A DNA stretch of 64,000 bases, from NCBI GenBank assembly GCA_946480785.1, contig CAMLLD010000007.1:38473-102472 (forward strand), given 5' to 3'. Shown piece after piece: positions 37,417 through 47,162 of the stretch. Positions within the stretch are counted from its first letter, which is position 1; every line of letters starts with the position of its first letter. This DNA is from an uncultured Blastocatellia bacterium (GTDB lineage: Bacteria; Acidobacteriota; Blastocatellia; Pyrinomonadales; Pyrinomonadaceae). The notes below the pieces were generated by a model that saw only the letters and a program-made list of their open reading frames with translations, had not been told where the DNA came from and searched no databases. The translations under genes and the position numbers were made by a program.

Positions 37417-39930
37417 TTACACCATCTGTGGTTCGCGGCTCAGGTGCTGCTCAATGAATTTTTCATACGCGCGGCGATCGAGCGGCAACTGAACTGCCGT
37501 ACCCAGCGCAGAGCTCAGCAGCATCGCATTCGCCAACTCCACCGCGTTTCGCCCTTCGTCGCCACGACACGTCAACGCCCGTTCACCGTGCGCCGCCGCC
37601 GCGAAGTCTTCATAAAACACGGCCAACACGTCGCCCGTCGAGGGAAGCTGAAGCGTGCGCGTATCGCTCTCGAGTTCACCCATGAGCTGCGTATCGTGCT
37701 CGGTGCGCTCGCGAATCGAATCGCGCAACCGCGAGATCTGCACCTTGCCGTTCTCAATCGTGACGCGCCCACGATCGCACGAAATCACCACCCGCGAGAT
37801 CGCCGGCGCCTCGACCGTGCTGATGTGAATGTAACCATGCGCGCCATTCGCGTGACGCATGATCGCACTCGCCGTGTCTTCAACCTCTATCTTGTGTAAA
37901 GACGTATCACAGCGCGCGTTGACCGTCTCGGGCATGCCGCACAACCACGCATACCGATCGAGAATATGCGGCGCCTGGTTCAACAACACTCCGCCGCCTT
38001 CACCTTTCCACGTGCCGCGCCACGGGCTGCTGCGATAGTAAGCCTCCGACCGCCACGCCGACTCAATCATCGAGCAGCGATACATCTCCCCGAGCTCACC
38101 ACTGTCGAGCAATTGCTTGGCGTAGAGATACGCCGGCTCGAAACGCTTCTGGTGTACGACCGCGAAGATGCCGCGACTCTGCTCCGCCACCTTCAGTACC
38201 TCGTCCGCTTGCGCCACGGTCACCGTGAGCGGCTTCTCGCACAGCACGTGCAGCCCGGCTTTCAGTGCCTCGATCGCGAGCTCGCCGTGTTGCCAGTGCG
38301 GCGTAGCGATCACGACCGCGTCGACGTCGTTGCTGCGTATCATCTCCGTCGCACTGTCGAACCACTTGCAGTTCAGATCGGCGGCGACCTGGCGGCCTCG
38401 TTTCGGCTGAATATCGGTAACGGCAGCGAGCTTCAGCAGCGCGTTCGCGCCGATAGCCCGCGCATGCTCCTGGCCCATGATGCCGAGGCCGATGATTCCG
38501 AAACGAATCGGTTTGACATCCGCTTTTCGCACCGGCGCTGTCGCCGCAGTCGCCGCAGGTTTCGCGGGTTCGGCCGCCTCCCGCTTCTTCAAGCCTTGCG
38601 GCTGGTAACGCGTCTGCACCTTAACGAACGTCGCCGCGACTTCGCGCATGTCGGCATCCGTGCCGAGGAAAATATCGTGCGGCAGGAAGAGCATGTTGGC
38701 GACCGCCGCATCTGAAACCGGTGTCGGCAGCACGCGCAGATAGGTGGGATGCTTCTCCGCGATGAGCTGCAACGCCGGCTGTTGGGCCATCGTCGCTTCG
38801 TAGCCGCGATTGATTGGCAGTCCCTCGGCCTGGAGCGCGCGAATGAAGTCTCCGATTGCCAAACCGTCGCACTGGTCCGCGTGATAACGCAGCACAAACA
38901 TGTGGACGCCGTGACGTTCGACACCTGGTCCAATAGCAAGCGGCGTCACACACGAGACTTCCGCAATGTACTCACGCAGCCGCGCAAAGTTTTCCGCCCG
39001 TCGCTGCTGTTCGCCTTCAAACTTCTGCAACCGGTGCAGCAGTATCGCCGCGAGGTATTCGCTCGCGCGCATGTTGAAGCCGAGCGAATGGTGTCCCCAA
39101 CGTTGTCCGCCCTGGCGCGCGCGACCGACGTTGTGGAACGAATAAGCACGCTCGAAGATCTCCGGATCGTTGGTGGTGAACGCGCCACCTTCACCCGCGG
39201 AAAGGTTCTTCGATGATTGAAAACTAAAAGCGGCGGCGGCGCCGATTGAACCGCTGCGCCCGAGCGCGTGAATCGAGCCGTGCGCCTGCGCTGCGTCTTC
39301 GAGCAGCACGAGCGAATGACGTTTTGCAATATCCGCGAGCGCGGTCATATCGGCGGGTTGGCCAAACAAGTGCACCGCCATGATCGCGCGCGTCTTGCCG
39401 GGAATGATCGCTTCTTCAACGCGTCGCGGATCGATCAGGTAAGTGTCCGGATCGACGTCGACGAGGGCAACGCCGAAGTGTCGATCGAGAACGGTCGTGG
39501 CGCTCGCGATGAACGACAAGTTCGGCACGATGATCTCGCCGCCGTACTCCATGCCATCGTGGTCCAGCGCGGCGGTGATCGCGACGCGCAGCGCGTCAGT
39601 GCCATGCGGCAACAGCAGCGCGTGTCGGGCGCCGCAGTAACGCGCCCACTCCGCGCAAAACTGCGTCGCCAGCGGTTGCGGCAGACCTTCAACACCGGTC
39701 AAAAAAATCTGGAGAAACTTCGGACTCAGTTTCGTGGTCCACTCGACCAGCGACGTCGAAGGCGACGAGGGCCACGGCCGAAAGCGAACGTCTCGTACCG
39801 GCAGACCGCCTTCTTTCGCCAGTTTGCCGGTGAGCCGGCCAGGCCGTCCGGGCAGCGGTGGCAGGGTTCGAATGACGCCTTTAGCGGCGAGCTTCGCTGA
39901 CTTCCGAACTATTTTTTTGATCGGTGGCAT
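37417..39930 (-). CDS. Fusion of DegT/DnrJ/EryC1-type sugar aminotransferase with Gfo/Idh/MocA-type dehydrogenase
   Basis: Predicted to make an amino sugar nucleotide: the dehydrogenase half would oxidise a hydroxyl to a ketone and the PLP half would aminate it. The 837-residue protein has the aminotransferase first, with PLP lysine K241 in SSKNLSAGEGGAF. An Ala/Pro/Lys linker (about 451-473) leads to a Rossmann domain (GIIGLGIMGQEHA) with the catalytic EKP motif (CEKPLTV, K566). Both active sites look intact. These activities are normally separate genes (for example WbpB and WbpE types). The neighbouring AAC(3)-fold acetyltransferase could acetylate the new amine. No sequence break suggests an assembly error: the frame is open throughout. 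Confidence 0.9.
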   Translation of the reverse strand: MPPIKKIVRKSAKLAAKGVIRTLPPLPGRPGRLTGKLAKEGGLPVRDVRFRPWPSSPSTSLVEWTTKLSPKFLQIFLTGVEGLPQPLATQFCAEWARYCGARHALLLPHGTDALRVAITAALDHDGMEYGGEIIVPNLSFIASATTVLDRHFGVALVDVDPDTYLIDPRRVEEAIIPGKTRAIMAVHLFGQPADMTALADIAKRHSLVLLEDAAQAHGSIHALGRSGSIGAAAAFSFQSSKNLSAGEGGAFTTNDPEIFERAYSFHNVGRARQGGQRWGHHSLGFNMRASEYLAAILLHRLQKFEGEQQRRAENFARLREYIAEVSCVTPLAIGPGVERHGVHMFVLRYHADQCDGLAIGDFIRALQAEGLPINRGYEATMAQQPALQLIAEKHPTYLRVLPTPVSDAAVANMLFLPHDIFLGTDADMREVAATFVKVQTRYQPQGLKKREAAEPAKPAATAATAPVRKADVKPIRFGIIGLGIMGQEHARAIGANALLKLAAVTDIQPKRGRQVAADLNCKWFDSATEMIRSNDVDAVVIATPHWQHGELAIEALKAGLHVLCEKPLTVTVAQADEVLKVAEQSRGIFAVVHQKRFEPAYLYAKQLLDSGELGEMYRCSMIESAWRSEAYYRSSPWRGTWKGEGGGVLLNQAPHILDRYAWLCGMPETVNARCDTSLHKIEVEDTASAIMRHANGAHGYIHISTVEAPAISRVVISCDRGRVTIENGKVQISRLRDSIRERTEHDTQLMGELESDTRTLQLPSTGDVLAVFYEDFAAAAHGERALTCRGDEGRNAVELANAMLLSSALGTAVQLPLDRRAYEKFIEQHLSREPQMV

Positions 39931-39958
39931 AGTTCAAAGTCTCCACTCATTCATTGGA

Positions 39959-40831
39959 TCACGCAGGCCTGAGGCGTCGCTGCGCTTCAGGTCGCGCCTT
40001 TTCGTGGACCAAAAATAGAGGATCGTTACGCAGCGTCTGCACCATCTTCTCGTGCAGCGCGCGCGCGTCGGGAATGAACAACAGCTCACTCAGACCGAGC
40101 TTCCGTCGTACCACCAACCCCTGCTCGACGAGCCCATCAGTGCTGGCTTCGAAATTACGAGTAATGCTCATGTCCTGTCGCCACATCTGAATCGACCGAA
40201 CCGAACCGTCTTTTTCTTTCGTACGCAAGGTGACCTGCTCGGGTGCGTACAGGTAACCGACCTCCGCTTCGTCTTCGGCGGTGTGAAAGAGCGTGTACGA
40301 CTCGAGCGTCGCGCCAAACATCAGCACACTCGAGTTGCCGTGCGCGATCTGAGAATAAGGTGTGCCCGCGCCACACGGCGTTTCGAAATCTTCGTGACCT
40401 GCGAGCAGCTTTTCCGCGTCAGGGCCGCTGCAGGCCAGCGAGTGACTCGGATGCAGACTACGCACGATGCCCGGCTGTCGCCAGTAAAAGTTTGTGATCG
40501 TGCCGACGACGCTCGGTGTCGACTGGAAATCGTAAACGGGCGCGACGCCGCTTTTATCAGGATAGCTCCAAGTGTGCGTCGGCATCGCGAGCGCGGCGCG
40601 GTCGCCGATCCACGAACGCAAAGCGTTGACGACGGTTTGCGGTCCACCGTCTATCGAACCGCACGCCGACAACGAGCTGTGCACAAAGAGCAGATCGGTT
40701 TTGAAAGTGCCGCAGCTCTTCAGCGCTTCCAGGATCTTCGCCTCGTTCAGATGGACAAGTTTGCGTTTGGCCCGCTTGTAACGGCGCGAGACGCCTTCAG
40801 TGATTCTTTTGCTAAAGTTGCTGGTAATCAT
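39959..40831 (-). CDS. AAC(3)-family N-acetyltransferase, probably acting on an amino sugar
   Basis: Acetyl-CoA-dependent N-acetyltransferase fold of the aminoglycoside 3-N-acetyltransferase family. The 290-residue protein shows 'LLFVHSSLSACGSIDGGPQT', 'ALAMPTHTWSYPD', RSLHPSHSLAC and TPCGAGTPYSQI, the family's conserved blocks with the catalytic His region. Homologues occur in glycan clusters where they acetylate sugar amines, and its place beside the aminotransferase-dehydrogenase fusion suits that. An upstream in-frame extension would overlap the previous gene; ATG 40831 lies 8 bases after that gene's stop and gives the normal length. Antibiotic resistance is not implied. Confidence 0.85.
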   Translation of the reverse strand: MITSNFSKRITEGVSRRYKRAKRKLVHLNEAKILEALKSCGTFKTDLLFVHSSLSACGSIDGGPQTVVNALRSWIGDRAALAMPTHTWSYPDKSGVAPVYDFQSTPSVVGTITNFYWRQPGIVRSLHPSHSLACSGPDAEKLLAGHEDFETPCGAGTPYSQIAHGNSSVLMFGATLESYTLFHTAEDEAEVGYLYAPEQVTLRTKEKDGSVRSIQMWRQDMSITRNFEASTDGLVEQGLVVRRKLGLSELLFIPDARALHEKMVQTLRNDPLFLVHEKARPEAQRRLRPA

Positions 40832-40839
40832 GATTGTTC

Positions 40840-42693
40840 TTATCGCGGCGAGACGAGCTCCAGATTTTCCGCGTCTGTTGCCGGCGTCGCGGCGCCCGTC
40901 AGCTTCGAGAGTTCCGCCACCATCACGTCCTGCCACGCGCGCCCGCCGAGCCACTTCGCCTGCGGCGGCATGTAGCCGAGCTTGTCGGCGCGCCACGTGA
41001 TCTCCTCGGGAACGTAATCGCGAAACGCTTCGCGCAGGATCCACTTGGTCCAGCCGTTTCGGATCAACAACCGATCGGGCAGCTTGAAAACAAACTCGAC
41101 GAGATGATGGTCCAAAAACGGCAGCCGCACCTCGCGACTATGGGCCATGCTGTTGCGATCCGCGTAACGCAGTAGTTCCACCAGTCCCTGGCGCGTCGTG
41201 TTCCACCAGAGCAACTTGCGGAGGTTCGAGACCTTGCTGAACTCGCGCGGATAAACCGGATTCGAAGGTTCTACCTCGGTGTTCTCGCGGAGATGTTTCT
41301 TCAGCACGCGCTTCAATGGCTCCGGCGTCTTTTGCTTCAGCACTCGCGTCACGCCGCCGGGATTTACGCCGTGCAGAGCGAGGCAGTCTCGCCGCCATTT
41401 GAGATACGCAGGCAGGTTGAACGCATGCAGCAGGTCGTCCGTGATCTCGTTGAAGTACGAATGATAGCCGGCGAGCATCTCATCGGCGCCCTGGCCGTCG
41501 AGCAGCACGGTGACGCCATTCGCTTTCGCGAGCCGCATCACGTTCCACTGTGCGTAAACGCTCGTCGACGAGAAAGGCTCTTCCTGATGCCAGAACAGAT
41601 CGCCCAGCTCTTCGAAAAATCTTTCGGCCGTGGGCCAAACGTCGTGACGCTCGACGCGGTTTTTGTTCGTCACCAGCTCCATCCACTTGCCTTCGTCTCG
41701 CGCCGGATCGTCGAACCGCGCCGAGAAGGTTTTCTGAACGGAAGTTTCCGGTAACAGGCGGTTGATGATGCCTACAACGGTACTGGAATCGAGTCCGCCT
41801 GAAAGGCTGGAACCGACGGGAACGTCGGCGCGCAGTCGCAGGCGCACTGAACTGATCATCAAGTCGCGAAACTGTTCGACGTAACGCTCGTCGGTCCAGT
41901 CGTCGATCTTGTCGCGCGGATCGATGTCCCAGTAACGTCGCTTGCGAAGCTGGCCATCCGCAGTCAACGTGAGGCAGTGTGCCTGCGGCAACCGAAAAAC
42001 ATTTTCGTAGATCGTCTGTTCGCCCGTTTCGACCTCTCCGTACTGAGTGAAAAGCGCGAGCGTGTCCGGGTGAATGGTGCGACCCGCGACACCCGCGGCC
42101 CACAATGCTTTTATCTCCGACCCGAAGGCAAACAGGCGGTTGGGAATGTAAACGTAATTGAATGGTTTTTCGCCAAAGCGATCGCGAGCGACGAAGAGTT
42201 TCTGCGCCACCGAATCCCAGATCGCGAGCGCGAACATGCCGTTGAAATGCTCGACACACGACTCGCCCCATTGCTGATACGCGGCGAGTATGACCTCGGT
42301 GTCCGACGTGGTTTCGAAGTTGTGTTGCTGTTGAGCGAGCTCAGCGCGGAGTTCTTCGTAGTTGTAGATCTCGCCGTTGAAAACGATCCAGAACTTTCCA
42401 TCGTGACTCACCATCGGTTGATGGCCGGCGGGAGAGAGGTCGAGGATCGCGAGGCGGCGAAAACCGAAAGCCAGATCGAAACGATCGGAGTTGAAGCGAT
42501 CGAGCTGCGGCAGGCTAAGCCGGTGGTCGGTATCCGGTCCCGCGCACGACACTGCCCGGCCGGCGCGCGTGTCGACCAGCAGATAACCCTCATCGTCAGG
42601 CCCGCGGTGCCTGATCGCGTTGGTCGCGCCGTGCAACGCGCTCAGATCGACGGGCTCGCCGTTCAAACTCCAGATTCCAAAGATTCCGCACAT
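40840..42693 (-). CDS. Asparagine synthase-type glutamine amidotransferase, copy 2
   Basis: The 617-residue protein starts MCGIFGIWSLNG (Cys2 nucleophile), has the glutaminase motifs 'RHRGPDDEGYL' and FNGEIYNYEELR, and the PP-loop SLSGGLDSSTVVG near residue 298. 'LDGQGADEMLAGYHSYF' is the second synthetase signature. It is clearly diverged from copies 1 and 3, so the three may have different substrates rather than being a recent duplication. It follows the GT4 gene by 18 bases. Role in amidating an EPS carboxylate is inferred from context. Confidence 0.9.
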   Translation of the reverse strand: MCGIFGIWSLNGEPVDLSALHGATNAIRHRGPDDEGYLLVDTRAGRAVSCAGPDTDHRLSLPQLDRFNSDRFDLAFGFRRLAILDLSPAGHQPMVSHDGKFWIVFNGEIYNYEELRAELAQQQHNFETTSDTEVILAAYQQWGESCVEHFNGMFALAIWDSVAQKLFVARDRFGEKPFNYVYIPNRLFAFGSEIKALWAAGVAGRTIHPDTLALFTQYGEVETGEQTIYENVFRLPQAHCLTLTADGQLRKRRYWDIDPRDKIDDWTDERYVEQFRDLMISSVRLRLRADVPVGSSLSGGLDSSTVVGIINRLLPETSVQKTFSARFDDPARDEGKWMELVTNKNRVERHDVWPTAERFFEELGDLFWHQEEPFSSTSVYAQWNVMRLAKANGVTVLLDGQGADEMLAGYHSYFNEITDDLLHAFNLPAYLKWRRDCLALHGVNPGGVTRVLKQKTPEPLKRVLKKHLRENTEVEPSNPVYPREFSKVSNLRKLLWWNTTRQGLVELLRYADRNSMAHSREVRLPFLDHHLVEFVFKLPDRLLIRNGWTKWILREAFRDYVPEEITWRADKLGYMPPQAKWLGGRAWQDVMVAELSKLTGAATPATDAENLELVSPR

Positions 42694-42711
42694 ACCTTCG
42701 TTAACTGCTTA

Positions 42712-43878
42712 CTAAAGCTGTTCGTATATCGCCGCGACGTTCCGCGCAAACATTTCCGGACTGAATCTATCTACGACCGAGTTTCTGATCGTCTGCGCGT
42801 CGAAGTGCTTACGATCCAAAATGAAATCGGCCATTGCGTCCGCCAGCGGTTCAGGCTTCGCGACGTCAACTAAAACTCCGTTCTGGTCCGTGACAATAAA
42901 TTCAGGACCGCCGCAACGCGTCGAGATAACCGGTTTGCCGCAGGCCATCGCTTCGCCGACGACCACGCCAAAAGTCTCATGCAAACTTGACAGAACAAAC
43001 ACGTCGCAAAGCTGCATCTGCTGTCTCACCTGTTCGCGGCTGAGCGCGCCCAGAAAGTTGCAGCGCTCGGCGATCCCCAAAGATCTTGCCAGATGCTCCA
43101 GCTTCTCGCGATCCGGCCCGCCACCGCCGATCACCAGTTCGAACGAATTCAAGCCGCGCCTTTCGAGCAGGCCGACGGCGTTGAGAAGATGATCGAGACC
43201 TTTTTGTTCCGCCAGTCGCGCGGCCACAAAGAATCGCTTCTGCGTTTTGTTTGCGGCGCCGTTACCGTTGCCGTTTGCCGGGACGAAGAAATCAGTTCGC
43301 ACCGATTCTCCGATCACATCAATCCGTAATCCGGGCTCGAAGTCCAAAAGCTGTTTCGCCAGGCTCGGGCTGATGGCAATCAGTCGATCGACGTTAGTAA
43401 GCGTCTCACGCACGAGTTGGCGACTCAACTCCGTTTGCAGATGCATGGAGAACGGGCTCGAGTGTTCAGTCAGGACAAGCGGAATGCCGTATCGCTTCGC
43501 GAGGTTCAAAGCCGACCAGCCTCCCGGCAAAACCACATGAGCGTGAATCACGTCGGGCGTGCCCCACTCATTCCGCACTTTCTTGAAACCGTTTTCCGCG
43601 GCCCTGACGAACGTCGCATAATCCGTTGACTCCGGACCATGTGGAATCAGCGGTCGCGCAAACTCGCGATAGACCGTCAAACCAGCCTGCGACACCTTGC
43701 TCGATCTGTCGCTCGCCTTCGAGTCAAACACGTTTCTCCACGCCGCCATCCCGGGAATTAAAACGGCCACGTCAAACTCGCGCGACAGCGCCACGGCCTG
43801 TTCCTGAATGAAGATGCCGCTGATCGGATCAGCGTCGTTCGGAAACCATGAAGGTATGAATAGAACTTTCTTTCGCAT
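42712..43878 (-). CDS. Glycosyltransferase, GT4 (GT-B fold)
   Basis: Adds a sugar to the growing lipid-linked repeat unit in the cytoplasm. The 388-residue protein starts 'KVLFIPSWFPNDADPISGIF', has the N-terminal acceptor domain ('VIHAHVVLPGGWSALNLA', 'LVLTEHSSPFSMH') and the C-terminal nucleotide-sugar domain with 'FFVAARLAEQKGLDHLLNAV' and the E-x7-E region 'SLHETFGVVVGEAMACGKPV'. Donor and acceptor cannot be read from sequence. It lies 1 base after the flippase gene and is co-transcribed with it. Confidence 0.9.
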   Translation of the reverse strand: MRKKVLFIPSWFPNDADPISGIFIQEQAVALSREFDVAVLIPGMAAWRNVFDSKASDRSSKVSQAGLTVYREFARPLIPHGPESTDYATFVRAAENGFKKVRNEWGTPDVIHAHVVLPGGWSALNLAKRYGIPLVLTEHSSPFSMHLQTELSRQLVRETLTNVDRLIAISPSLAKQLLDFEPGLRIDVIGESVRTDFFVPANGNGNGAANKTQKRFFVAARLAEQKGLDHLLNAVGLLERRGLNSFELVIGGGGPDREKLEHLARSLGIAERCNFLGALSREQVRQQMQLCDVFVLSSLHETFGVVVGEAMACGKPVISTRCGGPEFIVTDQNGVLVDVAKPEPLADAMADFILDRKHFDAQTIRNSVVDRFSPEMFARNVAAIYEQL

Positions 43879-43879
43879 C

Positions 43880-45268
43880 TCAGACTGCCCTTTGCGGTCG
43901 AATGTGTTTCAGGACGGGATCGGCCAGGTGCAGCGCGAGCGCCACGTCTTCGGACGAGGGAATCAACAGTTGCCGCAGTGAAGACCCGGTATTTCTCATG
44001 TAAAAAATTATCGTTAGCAGCGCACTCACCGAATACGATGCGGTGCTGGCGATCGAAGCGCCGCGGATGTCCAGTCTCGGTATCAGGTACAAATCCAAAC
44101 CGACGGTCACGAGCAGAGCCACAATCGCGATTTTCAGGTTCACACCCGGGCGGCCGATACCAGCGACGTAGGCCGCCAGGATGTTCACAATACTAAAAGA
44201 AACAATGCCCGGCAGTATCAACAAAAGAGCCGGAAAACTCGGCCGAAAAGCCTCGCCGTAAAGCAGCGGTATGGCCTGACTGGCGACCACGCCCAAGCCC
44301 AACGCGCTAACGAAGCTGGCGCTAAAGATCAGCCTGGTTAGCCGGTTCGTATTCGTGATTGAGTCAGTTGACCCTTCAGAGGCGGCAATCTTCGGCAACA
44401 ACACCGTCGCCGCCGAACTGGATAACAGCCAGATCAACTGGCCCAGCGATACGGCCAGCGTGTAGCGACCCACGGCGGAGTACCCGGCAAGCAGACTCAG
44501 TATGAAGAGATCCAGACGATAATTCAGGAACTGCACCAGATTCCCGAAGTAACACGGCAACGCAAACACAATCGCGTTCTTCAGCGGATTCCGCGTGCCT
44601 TCCGACCGAAATGCCGGACTGAGCGACACGAGCAGCAGCACGTTGATGAGAATCGAAATGCTCAGCACGATCGCGAAGAGCACCACCACAGTGACTCGGC
44701 TGCCGTTCAAATACAGCAAGCCCGCGACGAGGAACAGCAGCACGAACTGCATTATGCGAGCGAAGAGTTCAACGTGATTCGATTTCGTTATTTCCTGCCG
44801 CCCGTTGAGAATTGCGCGCCAGTGACTCGCGAGCATTTCCAGAAACAGATACAAGGCGATGGCCGGAATCCACCACGCTTGATTTTGGCTCGGAAGAATG
44901 GAGTTCGCCCGACCAAACCCGACAAGGATGCTCAGGATCCCCGCGCCAATCACAGCTTGCAACGCGCCGATCAAAACGAGGCCGAGTGCGAGCGAGCGCA
45001 CGTTTGTGTTGCCGCGAGCGACTTCGTAAGTCACGCCGGTCGGGAGTGATAAACCGAGTGCGGTCAGCAGCAGCGTGGAAGTAGCGATGATCAGATCGAA
45101 CGCGCCTTTGCCGGCAGGACCGATCGTACGTGCGATCAATATGCTGCTGGCGATGCCGATCGGAATCAGGATGAGGTTCGTTCCCAGAGTATGCAGCGTG
45201 CGCGGCAGCCTCATCGCGACGCGAGGTCTGCGCCTGAACACTTGCGATATTGCGGCGATGTTCACCAT
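43880..45268 (-). CDS. Wzx-type oligosaccharide flippase, copy 1
   Basis: Predicted to flip lipid-linked repeat units across the inner membrane. The 462-residue protein is mostly hydrophobic with about 12-14 membrane helices, begins the membrane part with 'LGTNLILIPIGIASSILIAR' and 'IGPAGKGAFDLIIATSTLLL', typical of the polysaccharide-synthesis MATE-like family. A second, unrelated-looking flippase is encoded at 57986. It follows the methyltransferase by 9 bases. Confidence 0.88.
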   Translation of the reverse strand: MVNIAAISQVFRRRPRVAMRLPRTLHTLGTNLILIPIGIASSILIARTIGPAGKGAFDLIIATSTLLLTALGLSLPTGVTYEVARGNTNVRSLALGLVLIGALQAVIGAGILSILVGFGRANSILPSQNQAWWIPAIALYLFLEMLASHWRAILNGRQEITKSNHVELFARIMQFVLLFLVAGLLYLNGSRVTVVVLFAIVLSISILINVLLLVSLSPAFRSEGTRNPLKNAIVFALPCYFGNLVQFLNYRLDLFILSLLAGYSAVGRYTLAVSLGQLIWLLSSSAATVLLPKIAASEGSTDSITNTNRLTRLIFSASFVSALGLGVVASQAIPLLYGEAFRPSFPALLLILPGIVSFSIVNILAAYVAGIGRPGVNLKIAIVALLVTVGLDLYLIPRLDIRGASIASTASYSVSALLTIIFYMRNTGSSLRQLLIPSSEDVALALHLADPVLKHIRPQRAV

Positions 45269-45277
45269 AGAAAAGTC

Positions 45278-46000
45278 TTACTCTGGTTTCCGCAACACGT
45301 AAAAGAGGCACCAGCCTTTCTGATGTCCTTTACCTACCACGTAGGCGAACCCTCTCAAAAAATTCAGCGCCGCGGTCCACATAAGCGGTTTTAGAGTAGT
45401 GAAATCGAAGACGGAGAGCGAACCACCGCCAGTGATCTCCAACACTTCCCACCCGCATTTACGGGCAGCGTATTCTAGCTCAAAAGACGAGATCGGACTG
45501 ATGTGCCCGTAGCTCAAGTCGCCGTCGTCAAACTGATGAAAGCGACCACTCAGAAAGAAAATCCCGCGCGACAGGAACGACGTGATGTTCGGAGTTGAGA
45601 GCAACAGATACCCGCCAGGCTTCACCACGCTGTAGATTTCGCGCAACAGATTCCACGGGTTTTCGACGTGTTCTATTACCTCCAGGCAGCACACAGCATC
45701 GAACGTGTCGTTTACCGAAGCGGCTATGCCGGCGTCGATGTCTAATTGCATAAACGGAATGTCCGCCGGTATCCACTTCTCCGGGTCTACATCAAGCGCA
45801 GTCACGCGATAGCCGAGATCCGCGAGACGCTGAGAAAAAGCACCCGCTCCGGCGCCGACATCCAACACGCGCTGCCCCGTGGGTACATATCTGGCGAAAA
45901 GCTCCGCGGCCTGCTCATGAACGCCGAGGTCGGCATGGATCAGAATACCTTTGTAGTATTGCAGTTCCTTGCTTTCGGTATTGATCAACCAATTTCGCAC
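45278..46000 (-). CDS. Class I SAM-dependent methyltransferase
   Basis: Predicted to methylate a sugar or related small molecule. The 240-residue protein has SAM motif I VLDVGAGAGAF (residues 45-55), the acidic motif TALDVDPEKW, and 'FDAVCCLEVIEHVENPW', typical of the UbiG/UbiE-like group. The apparent start is a GTG at 46000 without a Shine-Dalgarno; no better in-frame ATG exists upstream before a stop. It begins a sub-block after a 187-base gap, which may contain a promoter. Confidence 0.85.
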   Translation of the reverse strand: MRNWLINTESKELQYYKGILIHADLGVHEQAAELFARYVPTGQRVLDVGAGAGAFSQRLADLGYRVTALDVDPEKWIPADIPFMQLDIDAGIAASVNDTFDAVCCLEVIEHVENPWNLLREIYSVVKPGGYLLLSTPNITSFLSRGIFFLSGRFHQFDDGDLSYGHISPISSFELEYAARKCGWEVLEITGGGSLSVFDFTTLKPLMWTAALNFLRGFAYVVGKGHQKGWCLFYVLRKPE

Positions 46001-46187
46001 GTTATTTTCGGCTGGCAGGGGCTCGGCTCTACGTTGAAGGGAATATCGTTTTGGCGAGCATCAATTTGACTGGCAATCACGCGAGACGCCCGCAACTGCT
46101 TCAATGCGACCGCCTCACGCTAGTCACTTAAAGTCACAAAACCGGCTGCTTTCCACCCTCCGCATTCGTAAAACTAACGATAAAAGC

Positions 46188-47162
46188 TCAAACTTCGGCA
46201 GTCCGGCGCCGCGAAACGCGCGCCTGGTAAGCGCGTCTAAGCAAGTCTGGAGCCAATTGCATTCCAGCACAGATAACCCGAAGTTTCCACCCGCCCCCAA
46301 GCTCTCTTGCCTGCCGGAACGCGCCCGCAGCGGCCTCGAAATCCCGGCTCAACAGATGGTCTTTTCCTTCTTCCAGAGCCAGCTCGGCGCGCGTCCTATT
46401 CAGGTTCAGTTGTAGTGCGGCCTTTTCTTTTTCAGACAAGTCGTCGCGCGTTCCGATCTTATCCAATACACTCAACGTGCGCTCGAGCTGGCTGATGGTG
46501 CCGCCCGAAAGACCGGTTTCCAGGATGCGATGATGGGCCAGGACCTCGTGTTGATAGGCGAACCGAATCCCGTGCTTCGCGAGCCGCAGCCAGAGTTCAA
46601 AATCGTGGCCCCGCCGCAACGTCTCGTCGAACATCCCGACAGCGACGATCGGTTCTTTGCGGGCCAAGACCGTGGAAGTCAGAACAGTGACCTGCACAGC
46701 TAACAGGCTCGCGGCGGTGACTTCACCACGCGAAGGTTGCACATGCATGAAGGTGCGTCCGGCGAGCGGCGAGTCACCGGTGAGCAGGGCATCGGCGTAA
46801 ACGAAATCCGCGCCCGTGCGCTGCAAGAGGTCGAGCTGCTTCTCGAGAAACTTTGGCAGCCAGGTGTCGTCGGCATCGAGAAAGGCAACGAACTCTCCGC
46901 GCGCCGCTTTTATTCCCGTGTTGCGCGCCGCGGCTGCGCCCTGGTTCGCCTGCTTGATGTAGCGAAGTTTTTCCGGATACCGCTCGAGCGCTTGCTCCAG
47001 CGCTTCCGTGTCAGGCGAGCCGTCGTTGATGACGATCACTTCGAAGTCGCTGAACGTCTGGGCCAGGACCGAGTCGAGAGTCTCGTTGATGAACTCCGCG
47101 GCGTTGTACGCGGGAATGACCACGCTGACTCTGGGCGATGTTATCAATGACTGATCAGCCAT
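46188..47162 (-). CDS. Glycosyltransferase, GT2 (GT-A fold)
   Basis: The 324-residue protein starts with the GT2 signature 'RVSVVIPAYNAAEFINETLD', has 'VIVINDGSPDTE', the acceptor loop 'NQGAAAARNTGIKAARGEFV' and the metal-binding DxD as FLDADDTWLP. Predicted to add one sugar of the repeat unit on the cytoplasmic face. The C-terminal 90 residues are helical without a clear membrane segment. Its start overlaps the end of the DUF218 gene by eight bases. The 187 bases after its stop (46001-46187) contain no recognised gene. Confidence 0.9.
   Translation of the reverse strand: MADQSLITSPRVSVVIPAYNAAEFINETLDSVLAQTFSDFEVIVINDGSPDTEALEQALERYPEKLRYIKQANQGAAAARNTGIKAARGEFVAFLDADDTWLPKFLEKQLDLLQRTGADFVYADALLTGDSPLAGRTFMHVQPSRGEVTAASLLAVQVTVLTSTVLARKEPIVAVGMFDETLRRGHDFELWLRLAKHGIRFAYQHEVLAHHRILETGLSGGTISQLERTLSVLDKIGTRDDLSEKEKAALQLNLNRTRAELALEEGKDHLLSRDFEAAAGAFRQARELGGGWKLRVICAGMQLAPDLLRRAYQARVSRRRTAEV

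Noticed and set aside
39959..40831. Aminoglycoside resistance gene
   Set aside because: The AAC(3) fold is widely used in glycan loci; context beside a sugar aminotransferase fusion and amidotransferases points to sugar N-acetylation.
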